Assembly: GCA_900551745.1 (NCBI GenBank)
Contig: URXA01000012.1
Location: forward strand, 1-40,971
Direction: 5' to 3'
DNA from: an uncultured Phascolarctobacterium sp.
Lineage (GTDB): Bacteria; Bacillota; Negativicutes; Acidaminococcales; Acidaminococcaceae
Length of the DNA: 40,971 nt
Part shown: in pieces, positions 30,408-39,222 of the stretch
Numbering within the stretch: the stretch's first letter is position 1
Layout: each line of letters starts with the position of its first letter
Program-made: the position numbers and the translations under genes
Notes under the pieces: generated by a model
The model's database searches: none
Told to the model about the DNA's origin: nothing
The model's input: only the letters and a program-made list of their open reading frames with translations

Positions 30408-31688
30408 TTGCTTAAAGAAAATAAAAAGAACGAATGTTATGGCTGCAGTATGACCGGTGTTAGGAGAGCTGTTGCATTTACGAAAGAAGCGGTGGTTATT
30501 TTTCATAGCCCGCAATCTTGTAGTCAGGTGATACGAGAGAAGGATTCAAATACTATCAGGCAAAGTATCAGCCTGAGCGAGAATACAGTCCCGGTCATTG
30601 CGACCAATATATCAAGTGAAGATGTTATTTTTGGAGCACATAAAAAATTGGAGGAGTGTTTGAAATATGTGGCACAGATATATGCTCCTGAATATATTGT
30701 CGTAGGTAATTCTTGTGTGGCGGGAATTATTGGTGATGATGTGACAAATATTGCTAAAAAAGTTTCGAAGGAGATAGGTTTGCCTGTTTTTACAGTACCA
30801 TGCTTTGGATTTATGAACGGTGGTTATGAAGAAGGACTTTTGTCTGTAGCTAGACAGCTTATTGAATATTATGTCAGACCATTGCCGGAAAAATTTAAAG
30901 AGGTTACCTTAATTGGTATTGTTGATAAAAATAGAAATTACGAATATTTGTTTATCAAGGAAATTTTAAACGAATGGGGCTTTAAGATAAATTGTATTTT
31001 CCCTGGAGATGCAAAGCTTGGAGAAATAAAAAGAATTGGCAGTTCGTCTGCTTGTATTCTTTGCAGTAAATATAACATGGTGAACAATCCTTATCAGAAG
31101 ATTGCAGCAATCATAGAAGAAAAAATTAAACGGCCGATACTTAACGTTGCAGATCCGATAGGATATGAAAAAGCTTTAATTTGGATAAAAGAGATAGGTG
31201 CGGGATTGAAGCTGGAAGAAAAAATTATTGCCCGGACAAAGGAGGCACTGAACGAAAAATTTATTATGCTTTTTGAAGATTACAGAAAATATTTCAGCAA
31301 TAAAAGAGCGATTATCTATGTCCGTAAATTACCGGAACTAACAATAGATTTAACCTGGTTCTTGGAAATTATAGATAATACTGGTATAGAAGTTATAGGA
31401 ATAAGTTTTGCTGAGAACATATCTGTTTCTGCAATTGAAGGATTTACTGCCGCACAAAATTTGTCTAAACTGACAATACTTACAGAAACAGATTATAATA
31501 ACTTTGAAGACATATCAGACTATGTTTTTACTTTAAGAATGGACTCTCAGTGTAAAAAAGATGATATTCCTATCCCCTATGTAAGTCCACCTTTCGGCAT
31601 CAGAGGTATCGGAGAATTTTTAGATAAAATATTAAAGGTGGAAATGAAGAAAAGGCATAGAGGTAAAAATGAAAAATTATTATTTTGA
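30408..31688 (+). CDS. Nitrogenase component 1-like protein, NifD-type (first of pair)
   Basis: This 426-residue protein has the fold signature of the nitrogenase component 1 superfamily (NifD/K, BchN/B, CfbD and others). Cysteines fall at the usual cluster-binding places: ECYGCSMTGV (Cys10 and Cys13), HSPQSCSQ (Cys38) and GNSCVAGIIGDDV (Cys103), the last closely like the CxxGLIGDD motif. The FeMo-cofactor His/Cys pair is not apparent. It starts at TTG 30408, eight bases after GGAG, and overlaps the next gene by 20 bases. No NifH-like reductase is in the window. Function is unknown; linked to TonB uptake it may reduce an imported compound. Confidence 0.8.
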   Translation: MLKENKKNECYGCSMTGVRRAVAFTKEAVVIFHSPQSCSQVIREKDSNTIRQSISLSENTVPVIATNISSEDVIFGAHKKLEECLKYVAQIYAPEYIVVGNSCVAGIIGDDVTNIAKKVSKEIGLPVFTVPCFGFMNGGYEEGLLSVARQLIEYYVRPLPEKFKEVTLIGIVDKNRNYEYLFIKEILNEWGFKINCIFPGDAKLGEIKRIGSSSACILCSKYNMVNNPYQKIAAIIEEKIKRPILNVADPIGYEKALIWIKEIGAGLKLEEKIIARTKEALNEKFIMLFEDYRKYFSNKRAIIYVRKLPELTIDLTWFLEIIDNTGIEVIGISFAENISVSAIEGFTAAQNLSKLTILTETDYNNFEDISDYVFTLRMDSQCKKDDIPIPYVSPPFGIRGIGEFLDKILKVEMKKRHRGKNEKLLF

Positions 31689-32949
31689 AAATAACTGTAA
31701 TGTAAATTACTGTGCTATTACAGGAGCAGCCAGTTTCTTTGCGGGCATTAGAGATGCAATAATTGTGATCAACGGGTCAAGATTCTGTTATCTGCAAATG
31801 CTGCACCATCTTGAGCGTTGCTTTAGAAAAGAAATTAAAAATCGTCTGTATTGTACAGAATTAAAGGAAAATCATATTATTTTTGGTAGTGAAGAACCTC
31901 TGAAAAAGATTTTGTTGGAAGTAAAAACTAATAAAAAAATTTCAGTTATTTTTATTCAAAATAATTGTGCTGCCAGTCTGATAGGTGATGACCTGGCGGG
32001 CATTGCCGCCGATATTGGTTTTGATTGCCCGATTGTATGCCTTGATTGCGGCGGGATACAGGGGAATTTTTATGATGGTTATTTTATGGCAGCTAAAAAT
32101 TTTTTTGATACTTTAGAATTAGAAGAACAGGTGGCAGAAAAACAACTGGTCAATATTATAGGTGTAACAGAGGGATATTATAATTTTCTGCACGACAAAG
32201 AGGAAATAGAAAGACTACTTACTTTAGGCAATATTAAAGTCCTCAATTGTCTGGCATATGATATTAGTTTATTCCAAATACAGGAAATGAGAAAAGCTAG
32301 CCTGAACATAGTTATTCACAAAGAGTTAGGTGAACAGATAGCAAAGATTCTCTATGAAAAATATCATATACCGTATCTGATATTATTGCCGCCTTATGGA
32401 ATAGATGGTTCTAAAGTATGGCTGACCAACATTATGAGAAAAATTGGCAGCAGCACGGCAGAACTGAAACAGATAGAATCAATTTTTGAACATTATAAAC
32501 AAGAATGTGCAATTGATATGGGTAAACTCAGAAAAAGTTTTGGCGAGCTGTGGATAGATGAAGTAGATATTGCAGGCCCTTACTCAATAGTACTTGGCCT
32601 GGCGGAGGCTTTGAGAAAAGAACTTTTGAATTACAGGATAATGAATCTATATATTTATAGTAGTTTTGATAATAATAAGATAAACAGGTTTTATTACCAT
32701 AGCTATTCACATTTTCCTTCCAATAAATGTCAAACATACATTGGCAGAAAAAACATATTTTTATTTGCCAGCTTCAATGAACACCTGACAGTAGGAATTA
32801 GGGAAGGTGGGTATTGTTGTATTGCCTATCCCTGTAATGATTATGTCTCTTTAGGGCCATATATGGGAGTAAAAGGACATAAAAGGCTTCTCGAAAAATT
32901 ATGGCAATATTTTATAGATGCCTCAATCAAGAATATTAGTGAAGGGTGA
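31669..32949 (+). CDS. Nitrogenase component 1-like protein, NifK-type (second of pair)
   Basis: This 426-residue partner has the same cysteine layout as the preceding protein: NCNVNYCAITGA (Cys10, Cys15), INGSRFCYLQ (Cys40) and QNNCAASLIGDDL (Cys100). The pair of equal length is expected to form a heterotetramer with bridging Fe-S clusters, as in BchNB or NifEN. It begins within the end of the first gene (20-base overlap), so equal synthesis is likely. Similarity beyond these motifs is weak, and substrate is unknown. Confidence 0.8.
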   Translation: MKNYYFENNCNVNYCAITGAASFFAGIRDAIIVINGSRFCYLQMLHHLERCFRKEIKNRLYCTELKENHIIFGSEEPLKKILLEVKTNKKISVIFIQNNCAASLIGDDLAGIAADIGFDCPIVCLDCGGIQGNFYDGYFMAAKNFFDTLELEEQVAEKQLVNIIGVTEGYYNFLHDKEEIERLLTLGNIKVLNCLAYDISLFQIQEMRKASLNIVIHKELGEQIAKILYEKYHIPYLILLPPYGIDGSKVWLTNIMRKIGSSTAELKQIESIFEHYKQECAIDMGKLRKSFGELWIDEVDIAGPYSIVLGLAEALRKELLNYRIMNLYIYSSFDNNKINRFYYHSYSHFPSNKCQTYIGRKNIFLFASFNEHLTVGIREGGYCCIAYPCNDYVSLGPYMGVKGHKRLLEKLWQYFIDASIKNISEG

Positions 32950-32956
32950 TTTAGCT

Positions 32957-33919
32957 ATGAAAAAAATAGCGTTGCTTATGGCTATTTTGCTTTGTATAAC
33001 AGGGTGTTCCGAAGAGGAGAAAATCAGTTATAATAAAAATTTATACACAGTGCAAGACAGGTATGGAACAACAGTTACTTTTTCTGTAAAGCCTGTTAGA
33101 GTACTGCCTATATCAAAAGGAATTACGGAAATAACTCTGGATATGATCGATACAGAAAGGATTGTTGCGGTTTCTGACGAGGCGACTAGGAAGACTTCTT
33201 TTGTTAGAGATAAGGCTGAAAAAGTTGGAATTATTACTTCAAGATATCCCAGCATAGAAACGATTTTACAGCTCAAGCCAGATCTGGTACTAGTTCCAGA
33301 AACTGTGGATGCAGCTAAAATCAAGACATTAAGAGAGATGGGGGTAAAGGTAGTGGTTACAAGTGCCCCTGGAAATATGAAAGAAATAAAAAACAGAATC
33401 AGTTTTATTGCAGATGTTTTGGACGCCAAGGAAGAAGGGGCGGTTATGATCAAAAAAATGGAAGCCAAACTGGACGCCATCGCAGAAATGAAGCGAAAAG
33501 TCAATCAGGAAGGTGGTCAAAAATCTTTAATTGCATTTTCCCGCAATGGTGCATTCGGAAGAGAAGGTGGGTTATTTGATGATCTTTGCCGGACAGCTGG
33601 TATTATCAATGGAGCTGCAGGAAGCGGTCTTAGAAAATTAGATCATCTCTCCAAGGAACAGGTAATAAACGTAGACCCGGATTATTTTTTACTGCCGAAA
33701 TGTGAAAGCGGTTCCAGTGAAGAAAAATTTGTTGAAGAAATTTTAACTGATCCTGCTTATCAGAGTTTAAAAGCTGTAAGACTCGGGCAGACGATAATTT
33801 TAGAAGAAGAATATTATAAATATAATGTTTCTCAATATGCTGCTGATGCTGCTTATACGTTGGCAGCAGCGGTATATAGACCGTATTTAAGGGAAGTGGA
33901 AATATCAGAATATCATTGA
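32957..33919 (+). CDS. ABC transporter substrate-binding lipoprotein, metal-chelate/B12 type
   Basis: This 320-residue lipoprotein has a signal with lipobox ITGC (Cys17) and the periplasmic-binding fold of the BtuF/FhuD/FepB class: DRYGTTVTF, AVSDEATRK, PSIETILQLKPDLVLVPET and the long linking helix. Such proteins pass vitamin B12, haem or siderophores to an ABC importer. No permease or ATPase gene follows, so it must use a distant one. ATG 32957 is chosen over an upstream frame at 32918 because AAGGGTGAT lies directly before it and the signal peptide then begins properly. Confidence 0.9.
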   Translation: MKKIALLMAILLCITGCSEEEKISYNKNLYTVQDRYGTTVTFSVKPVRVLPISKGITEITLDMIDTERIVAVSDEATRKTSFVRDKAEKVGIITSRYPSIETILQLKPDLVLVPETVDAAKIKTLREMGVKVVVTSAPGNMKEIKNRISFIADVLDAKEEGAVMIKKMEAKLDAIAEMKRKVNQEGGQKSLIAFSRNGAFGREGGLFDDLCRTAGIINGAAGSGLRKLDHLSKEQVINVDPDYFLLPKCESGSSEEKFVEEILTDPAYQSLKAVRLGQTIILEEEYYKYNVSQYAADAAYTLAAAVYRPYLREVEISEYH

Positions 33920-33993
33920 TATTTTTCATAACATTAGACATGGTAAAGGATACTTTATTATAGTAAGCGTATTAGTTTAGAGAGTAGGTATCA

Positions 33994-34146
33994 TTGCATT
34001 TCAAAACCAGACCAATAAAATTCAGAACTATAATAATCTTGCTTTCGTTAATACCAATATTATTAAAACTGTTTATTTTCATCAAGTACTTTGATTTTCT
34101 GATAACCGATGACACTGTCTGTTTTTATATAAAAGTGAACAGGTAA
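33994..34146 (+). CDS. Short hydrophobic open frame, possible permease remnant
   Basis: A TTG-initiated 50-residue frame after AGTAGG reads RPIKFRTIIILLSLIPILL and continues with another hydrophobic run, ending FYIKVNR. A single membrane helix after a basic start resembles the first segment of FecCD-type importer permeases, which would be expected after the binding protein gene, but the frame stops after 50 codons. It may be a truncated permease, a real small protein, or nothing. It precedes a strong terminator. Confidence 0.35.
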   Translation: MHFKTRPIKFRTIIILLSLIPILLKLFIFIKYFDFLITDDTVCFYIKVNR

Positions 34147-34164
34147 AATTTGCCGTAAAAACTT

Positions 34165-34193
34165 TTAGCCCCTTCCAGGGGCTAATTTTTTTT
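34165..34193 (+). terminator. Terminator of the TonB/nitrogenase-like operon
   Basis: TTAGCCCC (34165-34172) pairs with GGGGCTAA (34178-34185), loop TTCCA, followed by eight T. It ends the MerR-controlled operon. The 165 bases after it up to the next promoter show no gene. Confidence 0.88.
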
Positions 34194-34359
34194 GCATAAA
34201 TTTGCTTAAGAAGATCGTACTTTTCCGTCATATGACCGTAATCAATTTTATGTATGCAGAAGAATTTTATGATTGTGAAAATACAGCAGCTTCGGCGGCT
34301 AGCAAAACGTGCGGGCAATAATGAAACCAAGCTGCGTCGATAAAAAGTTCTTGTATGTC

Positions 34360-34387
34360 TTGTGGGGGGGTACAGACGTGCTATAAT
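34360..34387 (+). promoter_or_regulatory. Promoter of the TpsB/TpsA operon with a G7 tract
   Basis: TTGTGG (34360-34365) and TATAAT (34382-34387, extended by TG at 34379-34380) are 16 bp apart. Seven consecutive G (34364-34370) lie at the edge of the -35 and in the spacer, followed by TACA. A change in G number would alter the spacer length, as in phase-variable promoters of some pathogens. Confidence 0.6.
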
Positions 34388-34392
34388 AGCTA

Positions 34393-34580
34393 TGATTATT
34401 ATAATAACAAAAGTTTTTGTCTTTTAACAAATAAAAACTGATTTTTATTTAATAAATAATGGCTAAAATTTAAAGAAAACTCTGTGCCGCAGCCGCAGTA
34501 ATAACTGCGAGGATATAAAATCAGGCTTTGCAACAGAAAACTTCAAGATCTATTTCGACAACAAAAGGGAGGAAAAAGTT
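34393..34580 (+). promoter_or_regulatory. Long structured 5' leader of the TpsB gene
   Basis: About 190 bases lie between promoter and start codon. TCTGTGC (34481-34487) can pair with GCAACAGA (34530-34537, one bulged A) and encloses a hairpin CCGCAG/CTGCG (34493-34498 with 34505-34509) extended by GG across a bulged A. No known riboswitch core was recognised, and no terminator intervenes, so any control would act at translation or stability. Confidence 0.35.
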
Positions 34581-36188
34581 ATGAAAAAGAAAGGAATAAC
34601 GCTGGCGCTGCTTTTAAGCTGTACCACAGCGGCAGCAGCACCGGCACTGCCCAGTACTAACAGTGATCTGCGTGCGCTGGAACAGAACAAGGCGCAGACA
34701 CCGCAGCAGGCAGAGCTGACCAGTGTTCAGACAGAAGGGGATAAACTTTCCGGCGAGCAGAGCTTTACTGTCGATTTTATCAATTTTACCAGTCCTGACA
34801 ATATCGACAAGGCAGCCTGTGAGGAGTTGGTAGCAGATTATGTCGGACAGGAGCTGACTCTGAGCCAGCTGCAGCAGGCTGCCGATAAGGTGACAGCTTA
34901 CCTGCGTAAGCAGGGATACACTGTAGCCACTGCTTTTATTCCGCCGCAGCAGATAGCGAACGGAGCAGTAGAAATTCGTGTCCTGCTTGGTAATCTTGGC
35001 CAGATGACAGTCAATAACAAATCTGGCCTGAAAGATGCGGTTATCAGCAGTTTTATAGATAGGCTGCACGGCGGCGCCGCTATCAAAACAAACGAATTGG
35101 AAAAAGTGCTCAACAACCTCAACGACCTGCCCGGCATCAGAGCCGCAGGTATGCTTAAAGCAGGAGCAAGCGTCGGCAGCAGTGACCTTGAGATCATCGT
35201 CGCTGATAAAAAAGCCGTCGAAACTATTTTATATGCCGATAACCACGGCGGCAAATACAGCGGCCGTTACCGCTACGGCTTTCAGACTACCCTTAATGAC
35301 CCAGGGCGTATTGGCGATAAATTTACTGTGGGTGGAACTTTAAGCAACGAAGATATGCGCAACTACAATTTTGGTTATGAAATGCCCATCAGCGGCAACG
35401 GCAGCCGTCTGGGCATTTCCTACAGCCAGATGGATTATACCCTGGGCGACTACTTCAATCTGCTGGACGCAGTTGGCAAAGCCAAAACCTTCAGCATCTA
35501 CGGCAGTACGCCCCTGGCTAATACCAGCAGCAGTAAACTAGACCTGGTCTACGGCTACGACAACCGTCAGCTGCAGGATGAAATGCGCCTGTTTGGCTAC
35601 AACGCTAAAAAAAGCAGCAATGCCGTACATACAGGAATCAGCGGCAACAGTCGAGGCAGCGGCAGCTATACAGGCTACAGCGCGCTTTACTATTGGGGCC
35701 AGCTTACCAACGAAGATTTTAACAGCGAAACAGAAGGCAGCTTCCATAAGCTGACCGGCGATGTCAATCACAGCCGCCGTTTGGGCAATACAGTAGATCT
35801 GCTGCTGAACTTCCACAGCCAGCTGGCGAATAAACAGCTGGACGGCAGCGAACAGTTCAGTCTGGGCGGGGCTAACGGAGTACGAGCTTATCCGCAGGGT
35901 GAGGCCAGCGGAGACAGTGGCTACCAGGCAACAGCCGAACTGCGCTGCAACATGCCGCTGCCATATCTCAGCCTGGCGACCTTTGTTGATTTCGGCGAAG
36001 TAGAGCAAAGAGGCTACGACGACAGACACCGCAATCTGGCAGGCTGGGGCATCGGCGTACAGTATGCCAAAGCAGGAGATTATTATCTGCGGCTGGATTA
36101 TGCGCGCAAGCTTAATGGTGAAGCATTCCAGAGTGAGGACAAGGATAAGAACGGACGCCTGTGGTTCCAGGCCTATAAACTGTTCTAG
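34581..36188 (+). CDS. Two-partner secretion transporter TpsB (FhaC/ShlB family)
   Basis: This 535-residue outer-membrane transporter exports its TpsA partner. It has a short signal peptide (MKKKGITLALLLSCTTAAAA), a POTRA region at about residues 50-135 with TVDFINFTSPDNID, LTLSQLQQAADKVTAYLRKQ, GYTVATAFIPPQQI and VEIRVLLG, and a C-terminal beta barrel with FSLGGANGVRAYPQGEASGD (the conserved RGY-type lid region) and a final strand ending WFQAYKLF. Ribosome binding site GGGAGG precedes ATG. tpsA follows after 44 bases. Confidence 0.94.
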   Translation: MKKKGITLALLLSCTTAAAAPALPSTNSDLRALEQNKAQTPQQAELTSVQTEGDKLSGEQSFTVDFINFTSPDNIDKAACEELVADYVGQELTLSQLQQAADKVTAYLRKQGYTVATAFIPPQQIANGAVEIRVLLGNLGQMTVNNKSGLKDAVISSFIDRLHGGAAIKTNELEKVLNNLNDLPGIRAAGMLKAGASVGSSDLEIIVADKKAVETILYADNHGGKYSGRYRYGFQTTLNDPGRIGDKFTVGGTLSNEDMRNYNFGYEMPISGNGSRLGISYSQMDYTLGDYFNLLDAVGKAKTFSIYGSTPLANTSSSKLDLVYGYDNRQLQDEMRLFGYNAKKSSNAVHTGISGNSRGSGSYTGYSALYYWGQLTNEDFNSETEGSFHKLTGDVNHSRRLGNTVDLLLNFHSQLANKQLDGSEQFSLGGANGVRAYPQGEASGDSGYQATAELRCNMPLPYLSLATFVDFGEVEQRGYDDRHRNLAGWGIGVQYAKAGDYYLRLDYARKLNGEAFQSEDKDKNGRLWFQAYKLF

Positions 36189-36232
36189 ACAGATTTTCAA
36201 GGAAAATAAAACTAATGCGAGGAGTGGGAAAG

Positions 36233-39133
36233 ATGAAATATAACAAATCTTATCTGGCCAGACGATTGGCTTTATCCCTGATTATCGGCGGGATGTTTGT
36301 CAGCAGTGCTTACGCTCTGCCGCAGGGCGGCGCAGTAGTGGGCGGCGGCAGTAATGGCAATATCGGCGGCAGCGGTAATGTTATGGAGATCACCGGTACA
36401 GGCAGCAATAACGTAGCGATAAAATGGGAACAGTTCAATATCGCCAATGGTGAAACAGTCAACTTTAAAAATATGGCTAATGTGCTGAACTATGTTACCG
36501 GCAATACTAAAAGTGAGATTTACGGAGCTTTGAACGGACAGAATGTCAACGTCTTTCTGCTCAATCCCAACGGCATTTTGTTTGGTAAGGGAGCGGCTGT
36601 CAACGTTGGCAGCCTGCATGCTTCCACAGGTAAAATGACAGACGCTGCCATCAATGGCTTTAATGGCACGCCGGCGATTGACCTGAGCAGCGTTACTGCC
36701 GATGTACTGAATCTGGGTGCGATACGTGCCGATAAGGTGACGATAGAAGGAGCCAATATTTCGCTGGGCAATGCGGCTGATATAAAAAAACAAAATGGAG
36801 ACGCAATAGCGGCTGCCGATCAGGCGAATTATATTCTTAAGGCAGAAGGTACTATTAACGTAGGCTATGAAACGATCGGGACGAAGAATATATCTATTAT
36901 AGAAAATGGTGTCAGTACAGAGCATGCTATACGTGATTACAGTGCAGGAGCTGCGGAGAAAGGCAGTACCTTATTTACCGGTAAAAAGCTTAATGGCAGC
37001 GAAGCTAACAATGTCAACGATTGTATGCTGATCAGTGATATCTATGAGCTGCAAAGTATTTCAACTGATAAAACTTATGAACCAAATCGGTTTAGTAAAT
37101 TTATGCTGGCTGGTGATATTGACGGCACTGCAACAAAAAACTGGAATAGCGGTTCCGGTTTTAAGACCTTGTTCAGCAGTGGAGCTTTGAGCTTTACAGG
37201 TGTGTTTGACGGCGCTGGATATACGATCAGTAATTTGTATATTAATAGCAGTACGGCTGAGTATGGTGGTCTGTTTGGGGTATCTGCCGGCAAGATTGCT
37301 AATGTGCAGCTATCCGGAATTGACTATAATTTTACCGGAGGAATCAAATCTATCGGCGGGCTGGTTGCTTATAATTTAGGTATCACTAGTGCATTGGCGG
37401 GCAGTGTAAGAAATGTGCAGACTAGCGGCAAAATTACAGCCAGCAATTTGACATCAGGGGCTGTATTCATTGGCGGTATTGTAGGAACAAATGCCAGTAC
37501 TGTTGCTGGGGTAAGTGGTACTCCTGTTCTGACAAATGCTATGTGTATTATCAAAGATGCTGTTAGTAAAGTAGATATTACAGCCAGTGGCAGTACTAAT
37601 ATCTATGCAGGCGGTATAGCAGGTTACAACAGTTATTCTAAGGTCTACAATGAAACCGGTGTCATTGAGAATGTGAAAAATGAAGGTGCCATCAGTGTTA
37701 CTGATAGCAGTCAAGCAAAAACCGGTGGCATCGTCGGCAATAACAACGGCCAGGTCAGTAAGGCCGAAAATACAGGTGCTGTAACAGGAACCTGGCATGT
37801 TGGTGGAATTTTAGGTTACAGCAACAACTCTGATAATACCGATGTGTTAAACAGTGAACTGCATAATTCTGGGACAGTAACAGGAATCGGTGCTTTCTCG
37901 TATGCTGGAGGCATTGTGGGCCAAGTTTTTCAGGGAAAATTTGATGATCTCAGTAATAGTGGAACGGTGACAGTAAATGCGACCAATACAGGATATGCTG
38001 GCGGCATTATTGGTCATAATTCCTCTACGAATTCTTCAGGGAGTTTTACTAATCTCAGCAACAGCGGTGCTATTACAGGAAATGTGACTAATGCAGGTTA
38101 TGCTGGCGGTATTTTTGGGGAAAATGATGCCGCATTAGAATTTGAGAAGTTCAATAACAGCGGTACAATTAAAGGCAATGGGTGGATTGGTGGTATTATT
38201 GGATATAATAATGGAGGAGCAATAAAAAACAGCTATAATACAGGCGTTGTCGCAGGAACAGGAGCGGGTGCGCTGCAGTTGTTAGCCGGAGGTATCGTTG
38301 GCAATAATAATTCTGGCAGTATTACTAATGTCTATAATACTGGTGCTGTCAGTGCAGATAAAGGCACTTCGACGAAAACCTGCTTTGCAGGTGGTATCGT
38401 TGCTGGTAATAAGGGCCCGATTAAAAATGCTTATAATATGAGTTCAGTGACGGTTGAAAACGGAGCCATTGGTAAAGGTATTGTTGCTGCCGGCAATGGA
38501 ACTATTACCAATGCGTTTTATTTTGATCCTTCTACGCAGCGTTATTATGATTATGATGGAGCGGAATATACCTCAACAGAAGCTTTTAACCAGTCTTTTA
38601 TGGAGGGAGCAGCTGCTAGCGGCGAGCAGGGTGCCTGGCTTGGTTATAGTGATGGTCGGACTACGCCGCAGTTACAGGCGTTCCTGTCACCGCTGGATGT
38701 CAGCATCGGTAATATTGAGGTCGAGATAACCGATGGCGATATCTATACTGGTTTAGCACAGGCTATTATTGATAAACTGACAGCAATGGGAGTAGAGTTT
38801 GATGCCTCTAAAATCAAAGCTGTAGAGGTGAAGGAAGCTGGCACATACGATTTAAGCTCGCTGTTATATTCTACTCAGGATGGTTATAAAATCACTATTG
38901 GTGATGGCGGTAAGTTAACGGTCACAGTTAACGCTAAAAAACCTGAGGTGCCGCCAGTTGATCCGCCGATTGGGCCTTCAGTTATCAATGACGCTGCTTA
39001 TCAGGCTGCTTTGATCAATATTCAGCATGCAGACGATGATCTCCGGGTTGTGCAGCAGACACTGGAGCCAGAAAAATATGCTGAAGATGAAGAAGGCAGA
39101 GTAAAGATCATGGGAACAGGTATTAAAATCTAA
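36233..39133 (+). CDS. TpsA filamentous haemagglutinin-type adhesin with GLUG repeats
   Basis: This 966-residue exoprotein has a signal peptide ending AYA, then the TPS domain with QFNIANGETVNFKN, and the NPNGILFGKGA motif near residues 110-120 that marks TpsB recognition. Residues about 330-760 hold GLUG-like repeats of the form GGI(V/I/F)G.N and NSG.(I/V)TG that build a beta-helix. An Ig/MBG-like region and proline-rich PPVDPPIGP follow, then an acidic tail. It is short for the family and has no toxin-like C-terminus. It probably works as a surface adhesin. ATG 36233 is chosen over 36215 because GGAG lies eight bases before it. Confidence 0.92.
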   Translation: MKYNKSYLARRLALSLIIGGMFVSSAYALPQGGAVVGGGSNGNIGGSGNVMEITGTGSNNVAIKWEQFNIANGETVNFKNMANVLNYVTGNTKSEIYGALNGQNVNVFLLNPNGILFGKGAAVNVGSLHASTGKMTDAAINGFNGTPAIDLSSVTADVLNLGAIRADKVTIEGANISLGNAADIKKQNGDAIAAADQANYILKAEGTINVGYETIGTKNISIIENGVSTEHAIRDYSAGAAEKGSTLFTGKKLNGSEANNVNDCMLISDIYELQSISTDKTYEPNRFSKFMLAGDIDGTATKNWNSGSGFKTLFSSGALSFTGVFDGAGYTISNLYINSSTAEYGGLFGVSAGKIANVQLSGIDYNFTGGIKSIGGLVAYNLGITSALAGSVRNVQTSGKITASNLTSGAVFIGGIVGTNASTVAGVSGTPVLTNAMCIIKDAVSKVDITASGSTNIYAGGIAGYNSYSKVYNETGVIENVKNEGAISVTDSSQAKTGGIVGNNNGQVSKAENTGAVTGTWHVGGILGYSNNSDNTDVLNSELHNSGTVTGIGAFSYAGGIVGQVFQGKFDDLSNSGTVTVNATNTGYAGGIIGHNSSTNSSGSFTNLSNSGAITGNVTNAGYAGGIFGENDAALEFEKFNNSGTIKGNGWIGGIIGYNNGGAIKNSYNTGVVAGTGAGALQLLAGGIVGNNNSGSITNVYNTGAVSADKGTSTKTCFAGGIVAGNKGPIKNAYNMSSVTVENGAIGKGIVAAGNGTITNAFYFDPSTQRYYDYDGAEYTSTEAFNQSFMEGAAASGEQGAWLGYSDGRTTPQLQAFLSPLDVSIGNIEVEITDGDIYTGLAQAIIDKLTAMGVEFDASKIKAVEVKEAGTYDLSSLLYSTQDGYKITIGDGGKLTVTVNAKKPEVPPVDPPIGPSVINDAAYQAALINIQHADDDLRVVQQTLEPEKYAEDEEGRVKIMGTGIKI

Positions 39134-39174
39134 ACTAATTAAGCTGTTGCTGCTAAAGATTGTGTTTCTAAAGT

Positions 39175-39213
39175 AAAACAGCCCTGACAGAATATTTCTG
39201 TCAGGGCTGTTTT
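39175..39213. terminator. Bidirectional terminator between tpsA and the dipeptidase gene
   Basis: A 16-bp perfect inverted repeat (39175-39190 with 39198-39213), starting AAAACAG and ending CTGTTTT, with a seven-base loop. It serves the convergent genes on both sides. The CCCTGACAG core is the same as in the terminator at 27464. Confidence 0.9.
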
Positions 39214-39222
39214 AAGTTGCAG

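Noticed and set aside
34470..34540. Possible cobalamin riboswitch upstream of tpsB
   Set aside because: A loose likeness to the GCAGCC...ACTG portion exists, but the B12-box core is absent and the downstream genes are not B12-related.
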